Translations under genes and position numbers: made by a program | Shown here: piece by piece, positions 8,744 to 16,314 of the stretch | How the letters are laid out: each line of letters begins with the position of its first letter | Position numbering within the stretch: position 1 is the stretch's first letter | From: Glaciecola sp028401415 | GTDB lineage: Bacteria > Pseudomonadota > Gammaproteobacteria > Enterobacterales > Alteromonadaceae | Assembly: GCF_028401415.2 (NCBI RefSeq) | Contig: NZ_CP171821.2 | Coordinates: 2,976,001-3,040,000, forward strand | DNA length: 64,000 nt | Reading direction: 5' to 3' | Notes under the pieces: generated by a model | Database searches by the model: none | Told to the model about the DNA's origin: nothing | Seen by the model: the letters and a program-made list of their open reading frames with translations, nothing else

Positions 8744-9090
8744 TTTCTATCTCTCTATTCTTTTGACTTGCCAACTCAGTGTGTAGTTTATTGTACTGTA
8801 AGTCCACTGTCCTTTGAGGTGGAAAATCATATTGCGAAGGTACGTTTTACAAACCTTATGTACAAATTATTGGGTAATCGTTCCAAGAAAGAACAATCTG
8901 AACTTACGCTGTGTTCGCTTTGCGGTATCTCGAGGATCAGTGTTTATGAATACAATACTCTTTTAAAATATTCTACAGAAGAGTTTTCAGCTATAGCTAT
9001 TTGCGGCCGCCATTATTCCTTTGCTACTTTTTCATTCCCTACTCGCGCACTCATTTCTAAACATTCAATCGCGTCGTTACAAGTTTTGAC
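8744..9090. other. Intergenic region between RhuM-Fic and the toxin gene
   Basis: About 350 bp between divergently oriented genes. A 124-codon open frame (8720-9094, plus) overlaps the RhuM start, has no ribosome site and no recognisable motif, and is not called. The region carries the second copy of the 19-bp repeat. Confidence 0.5.
8913..8931 (+). repeat. 19-bp direct repeat, copy 2 (5' side of RhuM-Fic)
   Basis: GTTCGCTTTGCGGTATCTC, same orientation as the copy at 7688-7706 with one mismatch. A related shorter string (GTCCGCTTTGCC) occurs near 9857, so this may be a degenerate intergenic repeat family. Confidence 0.6.
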
Positions 9091-9118
9091 TTGATATAAG
9101 TAGCTTTTAAGCTACAAT
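9091..9118 (+). promoter_or_regulatory. Promoter with overlapping palindromic operator for the toxin-antitoxin operon
   Basis: A -35-like TTGATA (9091-9096), a 16-bp spacer and a -10 TACAAT (9113-9118). A perfect palindrome GTAGCTT-TT-AAGCTAC (9100-9115) fills the spacer and overlaps the -10. That is the expected place for autorepression by the HTH antitoxin. The predicted transcription start (~9125) nearly coincides with the ATG at 9126. Confidence 0.65.
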
Positions 9119-9125
9119 GGGAGGG

Positions 9126-9425
9126 ATGAAATATGAAATTATCACCACAGGGTATTTTGACCAATGGCTTTCGAAACTGAAAGACAGAAAAGCAGTAAAC
9201 GCAATCAATAAACGAATATTGAGGGCTGAGGCAGGTAATCTTGGTGATATCAAACCTGTTGACTCTGGTGTAAGTGAGATGCGAATCTTTGTTGGGAAAG
9301 GCTATCGTGTATACTTTTCAATTAGGAACGGAAAATTAATTTTGCTTTTAAATGGCGGGCACAAAGATACACAAGCATCAGACATTAAATATGCCAAATC
9401 TATAAATGAAATGGTGGAGGTATAA
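9126..9425 (+). CDS. RelE/HigB-like toxin (phage gp49-like family)
   Basis: About 99 residues, basic, of the type II toxin family that pairs with HTH antitoxins. Typical features are FDQWLSKLKDRKAVNAINKRI at the start, then GDIKPVDSGVSEMRI and the strand GKGYRVYFSIRNGKLILLLNGGHK, followed by a C-terminal helix with DIKYAK. These proteins usually cleave ribosome-bound mRNA. The ATG at 9126 is chosen because the stretch before it is promoter; the ATG at 9117 lies inside the -10. GGGAGG directly abuts the start, too close for a normal ribosome site, so the transcript may be leaderless. The antitoxin starts 5 bp downstream. Confidence 0.87.
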   Translation: MKYEIITTGYFDQWLSKLKDRKAVNAINKRILRAEAGNLGDIKPVDSGVSEMRIFVGKGYRVYFSIRNGKLILLLNGGHKDTQASDIKYAKSINEMVEV

Positions 9426-9429
9426 TTCA

Positions 9430-9705
9430 ATGAAAACAAAACCATTTAATCCATTCGATTACATGGAAACTCAAGAAGAAATTAACGAATTTTTAGTTGA
9501 TTGCTTCAATGATGACGATCCAAAAGTGTTCATCGGGGCACTAAATCACTTAGTAAAAAAGCATGGCGTTGCAGATATTGCCGAAACAATTGGTGTGAAT
9601 CGTGAAAGTTTGTACAAATCATTCAATGGCAAAGTAAGCCCACGCTGGGATACAGTTAAAAAAGTAATGAAAGTTTTGAACGTTGATATTACGCATGCTG
9701 CTTAG
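9430..9705 (+). CDS. HTH antitoxin of the addiction module (HigA-like)
   Basis: 91 residues. The helix-turn-helix is visible as LVKKHGVADIAETIGVNRES followed by LYKSFNGKVSPRWDTVKKVMKVL, matching the 'addiction module antidote protein' family. The acidic N-terminal part (ETQEEINEFLVDCFNDDDPK) likely covers the toxin. Start is the ATG at 9430 with GGAGGT 8 bp upstream, inside the 3' end of the toxin gene. It is expected to neutralise the toxin and, through its HTH, to bind the palindrome at 9100-9115. Confidence 0.88.
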   Translation: MKTKPFNPFDYMETQEEINEFLVDCFNDDDPKVFIGALNHLVKKHGVADIAETIGVNRESLYKSFNGKVSPRWDTVKKVMKVLNVDITHAA

Positions 9706-10030
9706 GGAGTTTGGTGCAAGTTCAACAATTCAATTTTAGAAAGGATTATTGTCCTATATAGCCTTTAGCTGTAATGGCGTTTAGCTGGATTGTTCGCGAG
9801 GACTAAACCGGAACTACAAATCATTGAATAGTCAGTCCAAATAAGAATATCCCGAGCGTCCGCTTTGCCTCAAAAGCACTATTTGATTTATCACTAAGAC
9901 TGCATTCCAGCCAACTAATGATTCTGACAATTCACTGGTGTTTATCAATTTCCAACCCTAGAATGCAAATAGCCAAAATAACTCACTATTTGTTTTGTAA
10001 AAAGTTGCTTTGGGAGAGGTCAATATATCT
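9706..10030. other. Intergenic region with right inverted-repeat arm
   Basis: About 325 bp with no gene. Its only structured element seen is the 26-bp arm at 9949-9974, plus a fragment like the 19-bp repeat near 9857. The downstream gene's ribosome site (GGGAGAGG) is at its right end. Confidence 0.55.
9949..9974 (-). repeat. Right arm of the 26-bp inverted repeat
   Basis: Reverse complement of 7571-7596 with one mismatch; reads TTTCCAACC... ...AATGCAAATAGCC on the plus strand. It marks the right limit of the accessory segment. Confidence 0.8.
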
Positions 10031-10690
10031 ATGAGCCCAGATTATTCTAGATACAATTTGGAGGAGCTACGTTGCGCGTTAGCGAGTATTGATCAACAGC
10101 GCTATCCAGAGCGAGTGGCATCTCTAAATCAGCATATAGAAGCAAAAACTCGAATCGAAAAAAGTGCGCTAAACGAGCACTACCGTCAACTCGCTAAACA
10201 GCTAGAAAAATCTAGAAATGAGCCCGTGATACTGCATACCGTTAATATGCGAAACATAAAGCATGTTTTTGCCTTTATATGCGTTTTTTCGTCAATGTGC
10301 CTTGCCGCTATGCACTCTTATTATTATTCATCTGCATTCAGCTTCTTTTTCTCAATTTTTTTCCTTGTTTTAGTCATACTAAGCGCTGAAAAGTTGTTTA
10401 AAACCGCTGAGTTGCTTGTTATTGATAACGCATTAATAAAAAAATATGGCAAGTTTCAGTTGTTTCTACGCGATAAACGTTTTGAGCTAGCTGGCGCGCA
10501 AGAAGCGTTTTTACAGCGTGTTTCAAGGCATACACGAGGGATTACAGTAAAGCTGTTCGTAGTTAAGCTTAGATATGGTAATAAAACGACGAGAAAGGTC
10601 ATCGAAGTAAAAGACGAAGCGTGTGGAAATTCCCTAGTGGCAACCCTCAATGAAGCTTTACGCGTTCTACATCGACACGAAAAACAGTAA
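10031..10690 (+). CDS. Unrecognised membrane protein with two TM segments
   Basis: 219 residues, family not recognised. The N-terminal ~80 residues are polar and probably coiled-coil (KTRIEKSALNEHYRQLAKQLEKS). Two adjacent hydrophobic segments follow (VFAFICVFSSMCLAAMH and FSFFFSIFFLVLVIL), then a ~100-residue basic cytoplasmic domain (KKYGKFQLFLRDKRFEL..., KLRYGNKTTRKVIEVKDE). The layout resembles small membrane proteins with a PH-like C-terminal domain, but this is only a resemblance. The ATG at 10031 is chosen over a TTG at 10010 because GGGAGAGG lies between them. Confidence 0.6.
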   Translation: MSPDYSRYNLEELRCALASIDQQRYPERVASLNQHIEAKTRIEKSALNEHYRQLAKQLEKSRNEPVILHTVNMRNIKHVFAFICVFSSMCLAAMHSYYYSSAFSFFFSIFFLVLVILSAEKLFKTAELLVIDNALIKKYGKFQLFLRDKRFELAGAQEAFLQRVSRHTRGITVKLFVVKLRYGNKTTRKVIEVKDEACGNSLVATLNEALRVLHRHEKQ

Positions 10691-10797
10691 AACTTCTTAC
10701 GATTCTCATAATCTAAACAATGGAACTTGAACTTAATGACGGTATTGGCAATATCTAATAACAACTGATATCTGAACATGTTAACTGAGGGTTGCTT

Positions 10798-11454
10798 ATG
10801 AAAAAGGTCGCGGTTGTTTTATCAGGGTGTGGCGTATTTGACGGGGCAGAGATTCAAGAAGCGGTGCTCACACTTTTGTATATTGCAAAAGCCGGTGCTC
10901 ATTATCAGTGCTTTGCGCCGGATGTTGCTCAAATGCATGTGCTTAATCACACAAATGGTGAAGAAATGCCAGAAACGCGCAATGTGATGCTTGAAGCCTC
11001 GCGCATTTGCAGAGGCGATATCAAAGCTATCGATACGCTGCGCGCTGATGACTTTGATGCAGTGATTTTGCCCGGTGGCTTTGGTGCTGCTAAAAATTTA
11101 TCTGATTTTGCGACAAAGGGCGCACATTGCAGTGTAGAACCGAGCACCCTCAACGCCCTCAAATCCTTTGCAAACGCAGGTAAACCGGCGGGCTATATTT
11201 GTATTGCACCCGCGATGATCCCATTAGTGTATGGTGAGAACGCAAAAGCCACCATTGGTCACGATGCCGACACGGCTACGGCAATCAATCAAATGGGTGG
11301 CGAGCACGTCAGCTGCGCGGTTGACGATATCGTGGTAGATGAGCAGCATAACTTAGTCTCTACGCCCGCCTACATGCTCGCTGAGTCGATTTTAGATGCC
11401 GACGCCGGTATTCGTAAATTAGTCGCGAAGGTTTTAGCTATGTGCAAGAAGTAA
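10798..11454 (+). CDS. elbB: ElbB-type DJ-1/PfpI glyoxalase
   Basis: 218 residues of the DJ-1/ThiJ/PfpI superfamily, closest to E. coli ElbB (isoprenoid biosynthesis protein with glyoxalase activity). Visible are KKVAVVLSGCGVFDGAEIQE at the start, the FDAVILPGGFGAAKNLSDF core and the nucleophile-elbow-like AGYICIAPAMIPLV, where a Cys precedes Ile-Ala-Pro. Full length for the family. It likely detoxifies reactive dicarbonyls. Start is the ATG at 10798 after TGAGGG. A DUF2784 gene follows 18 bp downstream. Confidence 0.9.
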   Translation: MKKVAVVLSGCGVFDGAEIQEAVLTLLYIAKAGAHYQCFAPDVAQMHVLNHTNGEEMPETRNVMLEASRICRGDIKAIDTLRADDFDAVILPGGFGAAKNLSDFATKGAHCSVEPSTLNALKSFANAGKPAGYICIAPAMIPLVYGENAKATIGHDADTATAINQMGGEHVSCAVDDIVVDEQHNLVSTPAYMLAESILDADAGIRKLVAKVLAMCKK

Positions 11455-11472
11455 AAACGCATATCCAACAAA

Positions 11473-11874
11473 ATGGATGAGAAACTGCTTTACCTGATTG
11501 TAGCTGACCTACTGCTTTTTGTGCATGTCTTGTTCGTTGGGTTTATCGTCTTCGGACTGTTGCTGATATTTATTGGTAAAATGCTCACCTGGCAGTGGGT
11601 GTATTCGCTTTGGTTTAGATTAACTCATCTAATCGGCATCAGCATTGTGGTTATTCAAGCCTGGCTAGGCATAATTTGTCCACTGACAACGTGGGAAATG
11701 ACCCTTAGAGATTTGGCTGGCGATACCGTATACGAAGGCAGTTTTATTTCATACTGGCTTTCTTCGCTGCTTTATTACACCGCGCCCGCATGGGTATTTG
11801 CAGCGGTCTACACGGTGTTTGGCATACTTGTGGTGCTAAGCTGGTTTTGGGTGAGGCCGCGCAAGCTCAGATAA
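11473..11874 (+). CDS. DUF2784 family membrane protein
   Basis: 133 residues with four hydrophobic segments, an N-terminal ADLLLFVHVLFVGFIVFG segment, and the family-typical CPLTTWEMTLRDLAG and SFISYWLSSLLYY stretches. Function is unknown. It follows elbB closely and is likely co-transcribed, though no clear ribosome site is visible. It ends 2 bp before the convergent GFA gene. Confidence 0.85.
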   Translation: MDEKLLYLIVADLLLFVHVLFVGFIVFGLLLIFIGKMLTWQWVYSLWFRLTHLIGISIVVIQAWLGIICPLTTWEMTLRDLAGDTVYEGSFISYWLSSLLYYTAPAWVFAAVYTVFGILVVLSWFWVRPRKLR

Positions 11875-11876
11875 AT

Positions 11877-12299
11877 TTAATCAGGCTCGCTTAATTCAAT
11901 GCTTCCCCAAAGTGTTTTCCATCTTTCGAGCTTTTCATTTGCACTTAGCTCCTTTGGTGACACGAGTTCCGGTTCGGATAATACATCCATATCGTTTAAA
12001 CATTCTGCGTTTATCGCTCCGCGCAGCACATTGTCTATTGTCACGCTAACTGCAACTACGGTTTCACAATTCACGCAACATAAGAACTCTGCTTGCTGAG
12101 AGCCTTGGCGTTTATGAAAGAGGCTGATCATTGAATTGATATGAAGTTTGGCCAAAGGGTCAGATAAATACACGAGATCGTGCTCAGCGCAAAAGTCGCA
12201 GTCACAGGCTCGCGTTTGGTAACGATCGATGGTGTTTGCTAATACAAGCGACAGTTCTACCTGCCCACAGTCGCACGCGCCAAAATAAGTATGCGCCAA
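11877..12299 (-). CDS. GFA/CENP-V-like zinc-binding protein
   Basis: About 140 residues. The Cys pattern of the glutathione-dependent formaldehyde-activating (GFA/CENP-V) fold is present: CDCGQVELS, ACDCDFCAEHD and FLCCVNCETV. These cysteines bind structural and labile zinc in the family. The chemical role is not inferable. No in-frame ATG opens the frame; the first usable codon is TTG at 12299, so the true start is uncertain. Convergent with DUF2784. A second GFA gene occurs at 19.0-19.4 kb. Confidence 0.78.
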   Translation of the reverse strand: MAHTYFGACDCGQVELSLVLANTIDRYQTRACDCDFCAEHDLVYLSDPLAKLHINSMISLFHKRQGSQQAEFLCCVNCETVVAVSVTIDNVLRGAINAECLNDMDVLSEPELVSPKELSANEKLERWKTLWGSIELSEPD

Positions 12300-12444
12300 G
12301 ATAAGGGTCCTAAAAAAAAATAAGCACCAAGAAGGTTATCATTGCATGAGCATCTAGCCATACAAGAAAAACTCGTTGTCTGCTGACGCCTTGTTCGTTT
12401 TTATTTACACACTATTCGCTAAAGCAAGGTATGTGATCAACTAT

Positions 12445-13446
12445 CTATTGCTGAAGCCCGCTTGAATAGTGCATGCGACGTTCATTATCCATCACAATGG
12501 CTTCAAATTCTGGTAAGCCATTTATCAGCCCAATGCCATTCTCAAGCCCCATAACAAACACTGCGGTAGACAGCGCATCGTTATAGACAGACTCAGGACC
12601 AATAATAGACACAGACTGTACTTCATACACCGACTCGCCGGTGCGTGGACTAATAATATGGTGATAACGTTTACCATCTTCCTCAAAATAGCGTTCGTAA
12701 TCGCCTGAGGTGGACATCGCTGCGCTTTCAAGGGGGATCACGACAGCTTGTTTTTCCTCATCTCGCGGGTCGCGTATGCCAACAATCCATGGCTTTCCAA
12801 GCCTATCGCCCAATAACCGCGTATCGCCACCGGCGGTGACCAAAGCGTGCTCAATGCCCAGAGCTTTTAGTCTTTCAATAGCAAGATCCACCGCATACCC
12901 CTTTGCAATGCCGCCTAAATCAATTTTGAGGTCATGGTGTGCAAATCGCACGCTATTGTTGGCAGGATCAAGCTGAACGTGCCGGTAATCGATAGCTTGA
13001 AGTTTGCCATCTATCTGAGCTTGATCAGGACGCTGCTGCTCTTTGTAATCATACATATAGCCAACACTGGCAAAAGTAATATCAAAAGCGCCCTTTGTTA
13101 GCTCAGACAAACGCGCAGACAAGGCAAGCAGATAAAATAGCTCATCACTGACCACCACTTTGCGTGTTGCAGCTTCTCGATTCAATAGACTCAATTCGCT
13201 GGAGTCGATGTAAGGACTCATTAGCTGATTAATCTCTTCCATCTGCATCATCACCGCAGAAAGCGCTTGGTTTCTAAGCTGCTCGCTTTCATGATAGACC
13301 TCAGCGCGGATATTAGTGCCCATGATAGCCGCGCTTCGCTCCTCCCATTGAGAAAAGCTTTGACCACTCATGGCTAAAGTACAAAACATTAGGATGACCA
13401 AAATTTGCGTATTGATACGTTTTTTTGAAATTGATTGACGGCTCAT
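12445..13446 (-). CDS. apbE: FAD:protein FMN transferase (ApbE family)
   Basis: About 333 residues. A hydrophobic N-terminal segment ending near SGQSFS suggests export, as usual for ApbE. Family motifs: AIMGTNIRAEVYH, GAFDITFASVG, DLGGIAKGYAVD, HALVTAGGDTRLLG, and a C-terminal HHIISPRTGE followed by DALSTAVFVMG. The protein transfers FMN covalently to Thr of Nqr/Rnf-type flavoproteins, using Mg2+ and FAD, in the periplasm. The ATG at 13446 is preferred because it overlaps the upstream gene's stop (ATGA); an in-frame ATG at 13455 is an alternative. Coupled to a small membrane protein gene. Confidence 0.92.
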   Translation of the reverse strand: MSRQSISKKRINTQILVILMFCTLAMSGQSFSQWEERSAAIMGTNIRAEVYHESEQLRNQALSAVMMQMEEINQLMSPYIDSSELSLLNREAATRKVVVSDELFYLLALSARLSELTKGAFDITFASVGYMYDYKEQQRPDQAQIDGKLQAIDYRHVQLDPANNSVRFAHHDLKIDLGGIAKGYAVDLAIERLKALGIEHALVTAGGDTRLLGDRLGKPWIVGIRDPRDEEKQAVVIPLESAAMSTSGDYERYFEEDGKRYHHIISPRTGESVYEVQSVSIIGPESVYNDALSTAVFVMGLENGIGLINGLPEFEAIVMDNERRMHYSSGLQQ

Positions 13447-13718
13447 AAAATCCATATACTCGTTGCTAGCGTTAAACCTAATAAAGCGATGCCAGAAAAG
13501 ACATATTTTGCAGGGTACTTTGTGTGTTCATAATTGAGCAAACAGTACACCGCACTGAGCGGTAAAAAGATGATACAGGCAATAGCAAAGCCTTTGTCAT
13601 TTTTGGCAAAAGCGCCTGCGATGGTAATTAAACTGCCGACAAAAAATAGGGTAATACCGATTGCAGCCGACATAGTCACAGCGATGACCAGGTACATGTT
13701 AGCGTCGGTAAAGTCCAT
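13443..13718 (-). CDS. Small membrane protein upstream of apbE
   Basis: 91 residues with three hydrophobic segments (VIAVTMSAAIGITLFFVGSL, FAIACIIFLPLSAVYCLL, YVFSGIALLGLTLATSIWI). Family not recognised. It has a strong ribosome site (TAGGAG) and is translationally coupled to apbE, so a role linked to flavinylation or to a periplasmic redox partner is possible but unproven. Confidence 0.7.
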   Translation of the reverse strand: MDFTDANMYLVIAVTMSAAIGITLFFVGSLITIAGAFAKNDKGFAIACIIFLPLSAVYCLLNYEHTKYPAKYVFSGIALLGLTLATSIWIL

Positions 13719-13883
13719 TCCAAGCTCCTACATAATATAAGGCCTATTGTCAGGCATAGAAGAAATTTATTAGGTATATATAACATGTAAAGTAGACTCA
13801 ACTCTATAAAATGGTGGGTGAAACCGCATGATTTACGCCCTCCTATTTTTTAGCATGTAAACTAAGTACAGTGAGAAACTAGA

Positions 13884-15086
13884 TTGAATGATACCCCTTG
13901 GTTAGAAAAAAAGGCATGGGCTAAAAATCAAATTACCTCATACACCAAAATTCAGCTCATAATATCCTATGTCTTTTCGGTGATTTGGTCATGGATTTGT
14001 TATGGGCTGTATATTAAGCGTGATGAATTGCTAGCAAATGCGAGTGAAGAGCCTGCTGTCTATTTGCTGTTGCTATTCCCGCTGAGTCTAATCGCAATCC
14101 TGTTTCAGACATACAAGCAGTACTCGCTGTGGCGAACGATTGGTCCGATGCCCCTTAGCCTTGACCCTTTTCCCGGCGCTATTGGCGGTCATGTAGGTGG
14201 CAAAATTGCGTGTAAGTTAGCGCATCACTCTGAAATGAGCGCGAGGGTGAAGCTACTTTGCATTAAACGCACACATTCAAACAATAGTAGCAATTCTGGA
14301 GTGCGTGAGCACGTAGAATGGGAAAACGATGGCGTGTGTCATGTGCAAGCAAACTCTGGTGGCTGTGATATACGATTTAGGTTTGACGTCCAAGAGGGCT
14401 TACCTCCCAGCGGTAGAGTGGAGAACTCAAAAACCAATGTGATCTGGCGGGTTGAACTCGAAATTGACGATAAAATTCAGCGATTGTATGAGATACCCGT
14501 ATTTGAAAGCGGTGAAAAGTCACAACACATTTGTCATGGCACCGAAACGTATGAAGCCACGGGCTTCGCCGCCGGTGAAGCATTAAGTGGCATTGCACAA
14601 CTAAAGCGAACAGCAGATAAATCAACCATTTACTTTGCGCCTTTCAAGCGTCCGCTCAATGGCGTACTTCTTGTATTGATAGGCGTTTTGTTTGCGAGTA
14701 TCGGAATTATTGTCGATATGAATGATGCTCCCATGATTTTTGGGATTGTGTTTCCATTAATCGGGTTGGGGCTTGCTTTAGCGGGCTTGCAATATTTAGG
14801 AAAGGCCCTGTTAGTTACCATCGATAGTGAAAATCTTAAGTCGCAACGGCTTTACTTCGGTATATCGTTTTCATCACAAAGCTTGCCCATTAAAGATATC
14901 CAGTCCTTTTACTTAAAAGGTGGAGCGACCGTAAGCTATGGTACTAAAACTACCACTTACTACCAGCTTTTCACCGTAGGGAAAAACGCCCAAAAGTATC
15001 GAGTGGCTGAGCGCTTGAATAGTCGCTCGGAGGCGAATAAGGTCGAGAAAACGATATGCGAGATAGTATCGGCTTACAAAAGGTAA
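13884..15086 (+). CDS. Unrecognised membrane protein with large soluble loop
   Basis: 400 residues. Two hydrophobic segments occur near residues 25-45 and 62-80, then a ~170-residue soluble domain rich in beta strands, then a pair of segments near 255-300 (GVLLVLIGVLFASIGIIV, IFGIVFPLIGLGLALAG), then a C-terminal domain. The arrangement resembles DUF3592-like proteins, but I do not recognise the family. The frame opens with TTG at 13884 and has only a weak GTGAGAA ribosome site; the nearby ATG at 13888 is out of frame. Confidence 0.6.
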   Translation: MNDTPWLEKKAWAKNQITSYTKIQLIISYVFSVIWSWICYGLYIKRDELLANASEEPAVYLLLLFPLSLIAILFQTYKQYSLWRTIGPMPLSLDPFPGAIGGHVGGKIACKLAHHSEMSARVKLLCIKRTHSNNSSNSGVREHVEWENDGVCHVQANSGGCDIRFRFDVQEGLPPSGRVENSKTNVIWRVELEIDDKIQRLYEIPVFESGEKSQHICHGTETYEATGFAAGEALSGIAQLKRTADKSTIYFAPFKRPLNGVLLVLIGVLFASIGIIVDMNDAPMIFGIVFPLIGLGLALAGLQYLGKALLVTIDSENLKSQRLYFGISFSSQSLPIKDIQSFYLKGGATVSYGTKTTTYYQLFTVGKNAQKYRVAERLNSRSEANKVEKTICEIVSAYKR

Positions 15087-15698
15087 AATAAAAAGGGATG
15101 GCTAGCATTGATGGGGTGTCGCTGTTTTGATTAATTCCATCTCACCCTATTGCCATTGTCTCACTAGACGAATCTGTAGGTTGCTTAAAAACTCTGAAGA
15201 ATTGTGAGGTCTCATGTTCGTTGAAATGGCGAGTCCCGCAATTTCACTAAATGATGAGAATTTTTTGATATGAAAGTCTCATTTTGATTGAAATGAAAGT
15301 GAAACGTTTAGCGGATGGAGACACTGTTGCTAACATGATGCTATTAATTCTTTGAGCACCGAGCAGTGGCTTTTTACGTATTCCTGCCGTTGACTGCGAA
15401 GATACTGAATTGTTTGCTACGAAGAATCGTCAACTCTATTCCATCCGCTCATTGTCTAATGCAAGCCCCACGTGTACTTCTTAGAAGTTTGACCGTTACC
15501 CCTCTAAAATGCATATGCGCCTTTGAGCGCCGAATCACTTCTATTTCACCCCATTGAGACACCCATTTCACAATAAGAGTCGTCATTTCACTCCAAAAGA
15601 GAAACCACAAAAAAGGCAATTAAGCTCATAAAAACTTGATCTAGATCAAATATAATATATACTTTCAATAATTTTTGAAACTTCAGAACATTAAGACA
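15087..15698 (+). promoter_or_regulatory. Long regulatory region upstream of the gbsR-like/cio operon
   Basis: About 610 bp without a gene. The heptamer ATTTCAC occurs at 15241-15247 and then three times in phase at 15543, 15565 and 15585 (22 and 20 bp apart, about two helical turns), with an inverted GTGAAAC at 15300-15306. The phased group ends 45 bp upstream of an FNR-like box. The layout looks like an operator array for a regulator of the oxidase operon; which protein binds is unknown. Confidence 0.45.
15636..15649 (+). promoter_or_regulatory. FNR/Anr-like box with adjacent -10
   Basis: TTGATCTAGATCAA is a perfect dyad match to the FNR/Anr consensus (TTGAT-N4-ATCAA). A TATAAT follows at 15651-15656. 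With that -10 the box would be centred near -20, a repressing position; a downstream start would place it nearer -40, an activating position. Either way it points to oxygen control of the downstream bd-type oxidase genes, as known for cydAB in other bacteria. Confidence 0.7.
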
Positions 15699-16289
15699 AT
15701 GAACCAAATAGCCGACCAAAACCAGAGTATGACTCCTAAGATGACGCCAATGATCGAATCCTTTGTATTCCACTTTGGCGAAATGGGAAGCCGGTGGGGA
15801 TTTAACCGAACGGTTGGTCAAATATATGCGCTGTTGGTTATTAGCGAAGAGCCGCTCAGCGCTAACGAGCTAGGCGATTTGCTGAGCATTTCCAGAGGAA
15901 ATGTGAGCATGGGTATCAAGGAGCTTATGGCTTGGCAGTTGGTGCAGCGCATTCACAAACAAGGTGATCGAAAAGACTATTTCCAAACCTTAGGCAGCAT
16001 TTGGGACATGGCCAATAAAGTGTTCGAGCAGCGCCGTAAACGCGAGATGGACCCGACCTTAAGCTTGCTGCGCGATATTATGCTAGATGAAGCCGCTAAT
16101 AAGCAGGAACAATATGCGCAAAGTCGCATCCACGAGATTCATGACTTACTCGAAAACATTACTCAATGGACACAAAGCTTACAGCAACTCTCGCCAGACA
16201 AGCTCAATACGCTTATGAAGCTCGGATCAGGTGTTAGTAAAGTGCTTGATATAAAAGATAAACTCAGTCCCAAACCACGCCCTGCATAG
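15699..16289 (+). CDS. GbsR/MarR-family transcriptional regulator
   Basis: About 196 residues. The winged-helix core is visible: WGFNRTVGQIYALLVISEEP, LSANELGDLLSISRGNVSMGIKELMAW, and the wing LVQRIHKQGDRKDYFQT. The C-terminal half is helical and probably mediates dimerisation. This is the GbsR type of MarR regulator. It lies 25 bp upstream of the oxidase genes on the same strand, so it likely controls or autoregulates that operon. The ATG at 15699 is chosen; the frame extends upstream only by a TTG inside the promoter. Confidence 0.87.
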   Translation: MNQIADQNQSMTPKMTPMIESFVFHFGEMGSRWGFNRTVGQIYALLVISEEPLSANELGDLLSISRGNVSMGIKELMAWQLVQRIHKQGDRKDYFQTLGSIWDMANKVFEQRRKREMDPTLSLLRDIMLDEAANKQEQYAQSRIHEIHDLLENITQWTQSLQQLSPDKLNTLMKLGSGVSKVLDIKDKLSPKPRPA

Positions 16290-16314
16290 TTTGCTCAAGT
16301 AGAAGGAGAGAAAG

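Noticed and set aside
8720..9094. 124-codon plus-strand frame
   Set aside because: No ribosome site, overlaps the RhuM-Fic start and the toxin promoter, and has no family-like motif.
7571..9974. Integron cassette array
   Set aside because: A toxin-antitoxin pair with flanking repeats suggests cassettes, but I found no attC-type core sites or integrase gene.
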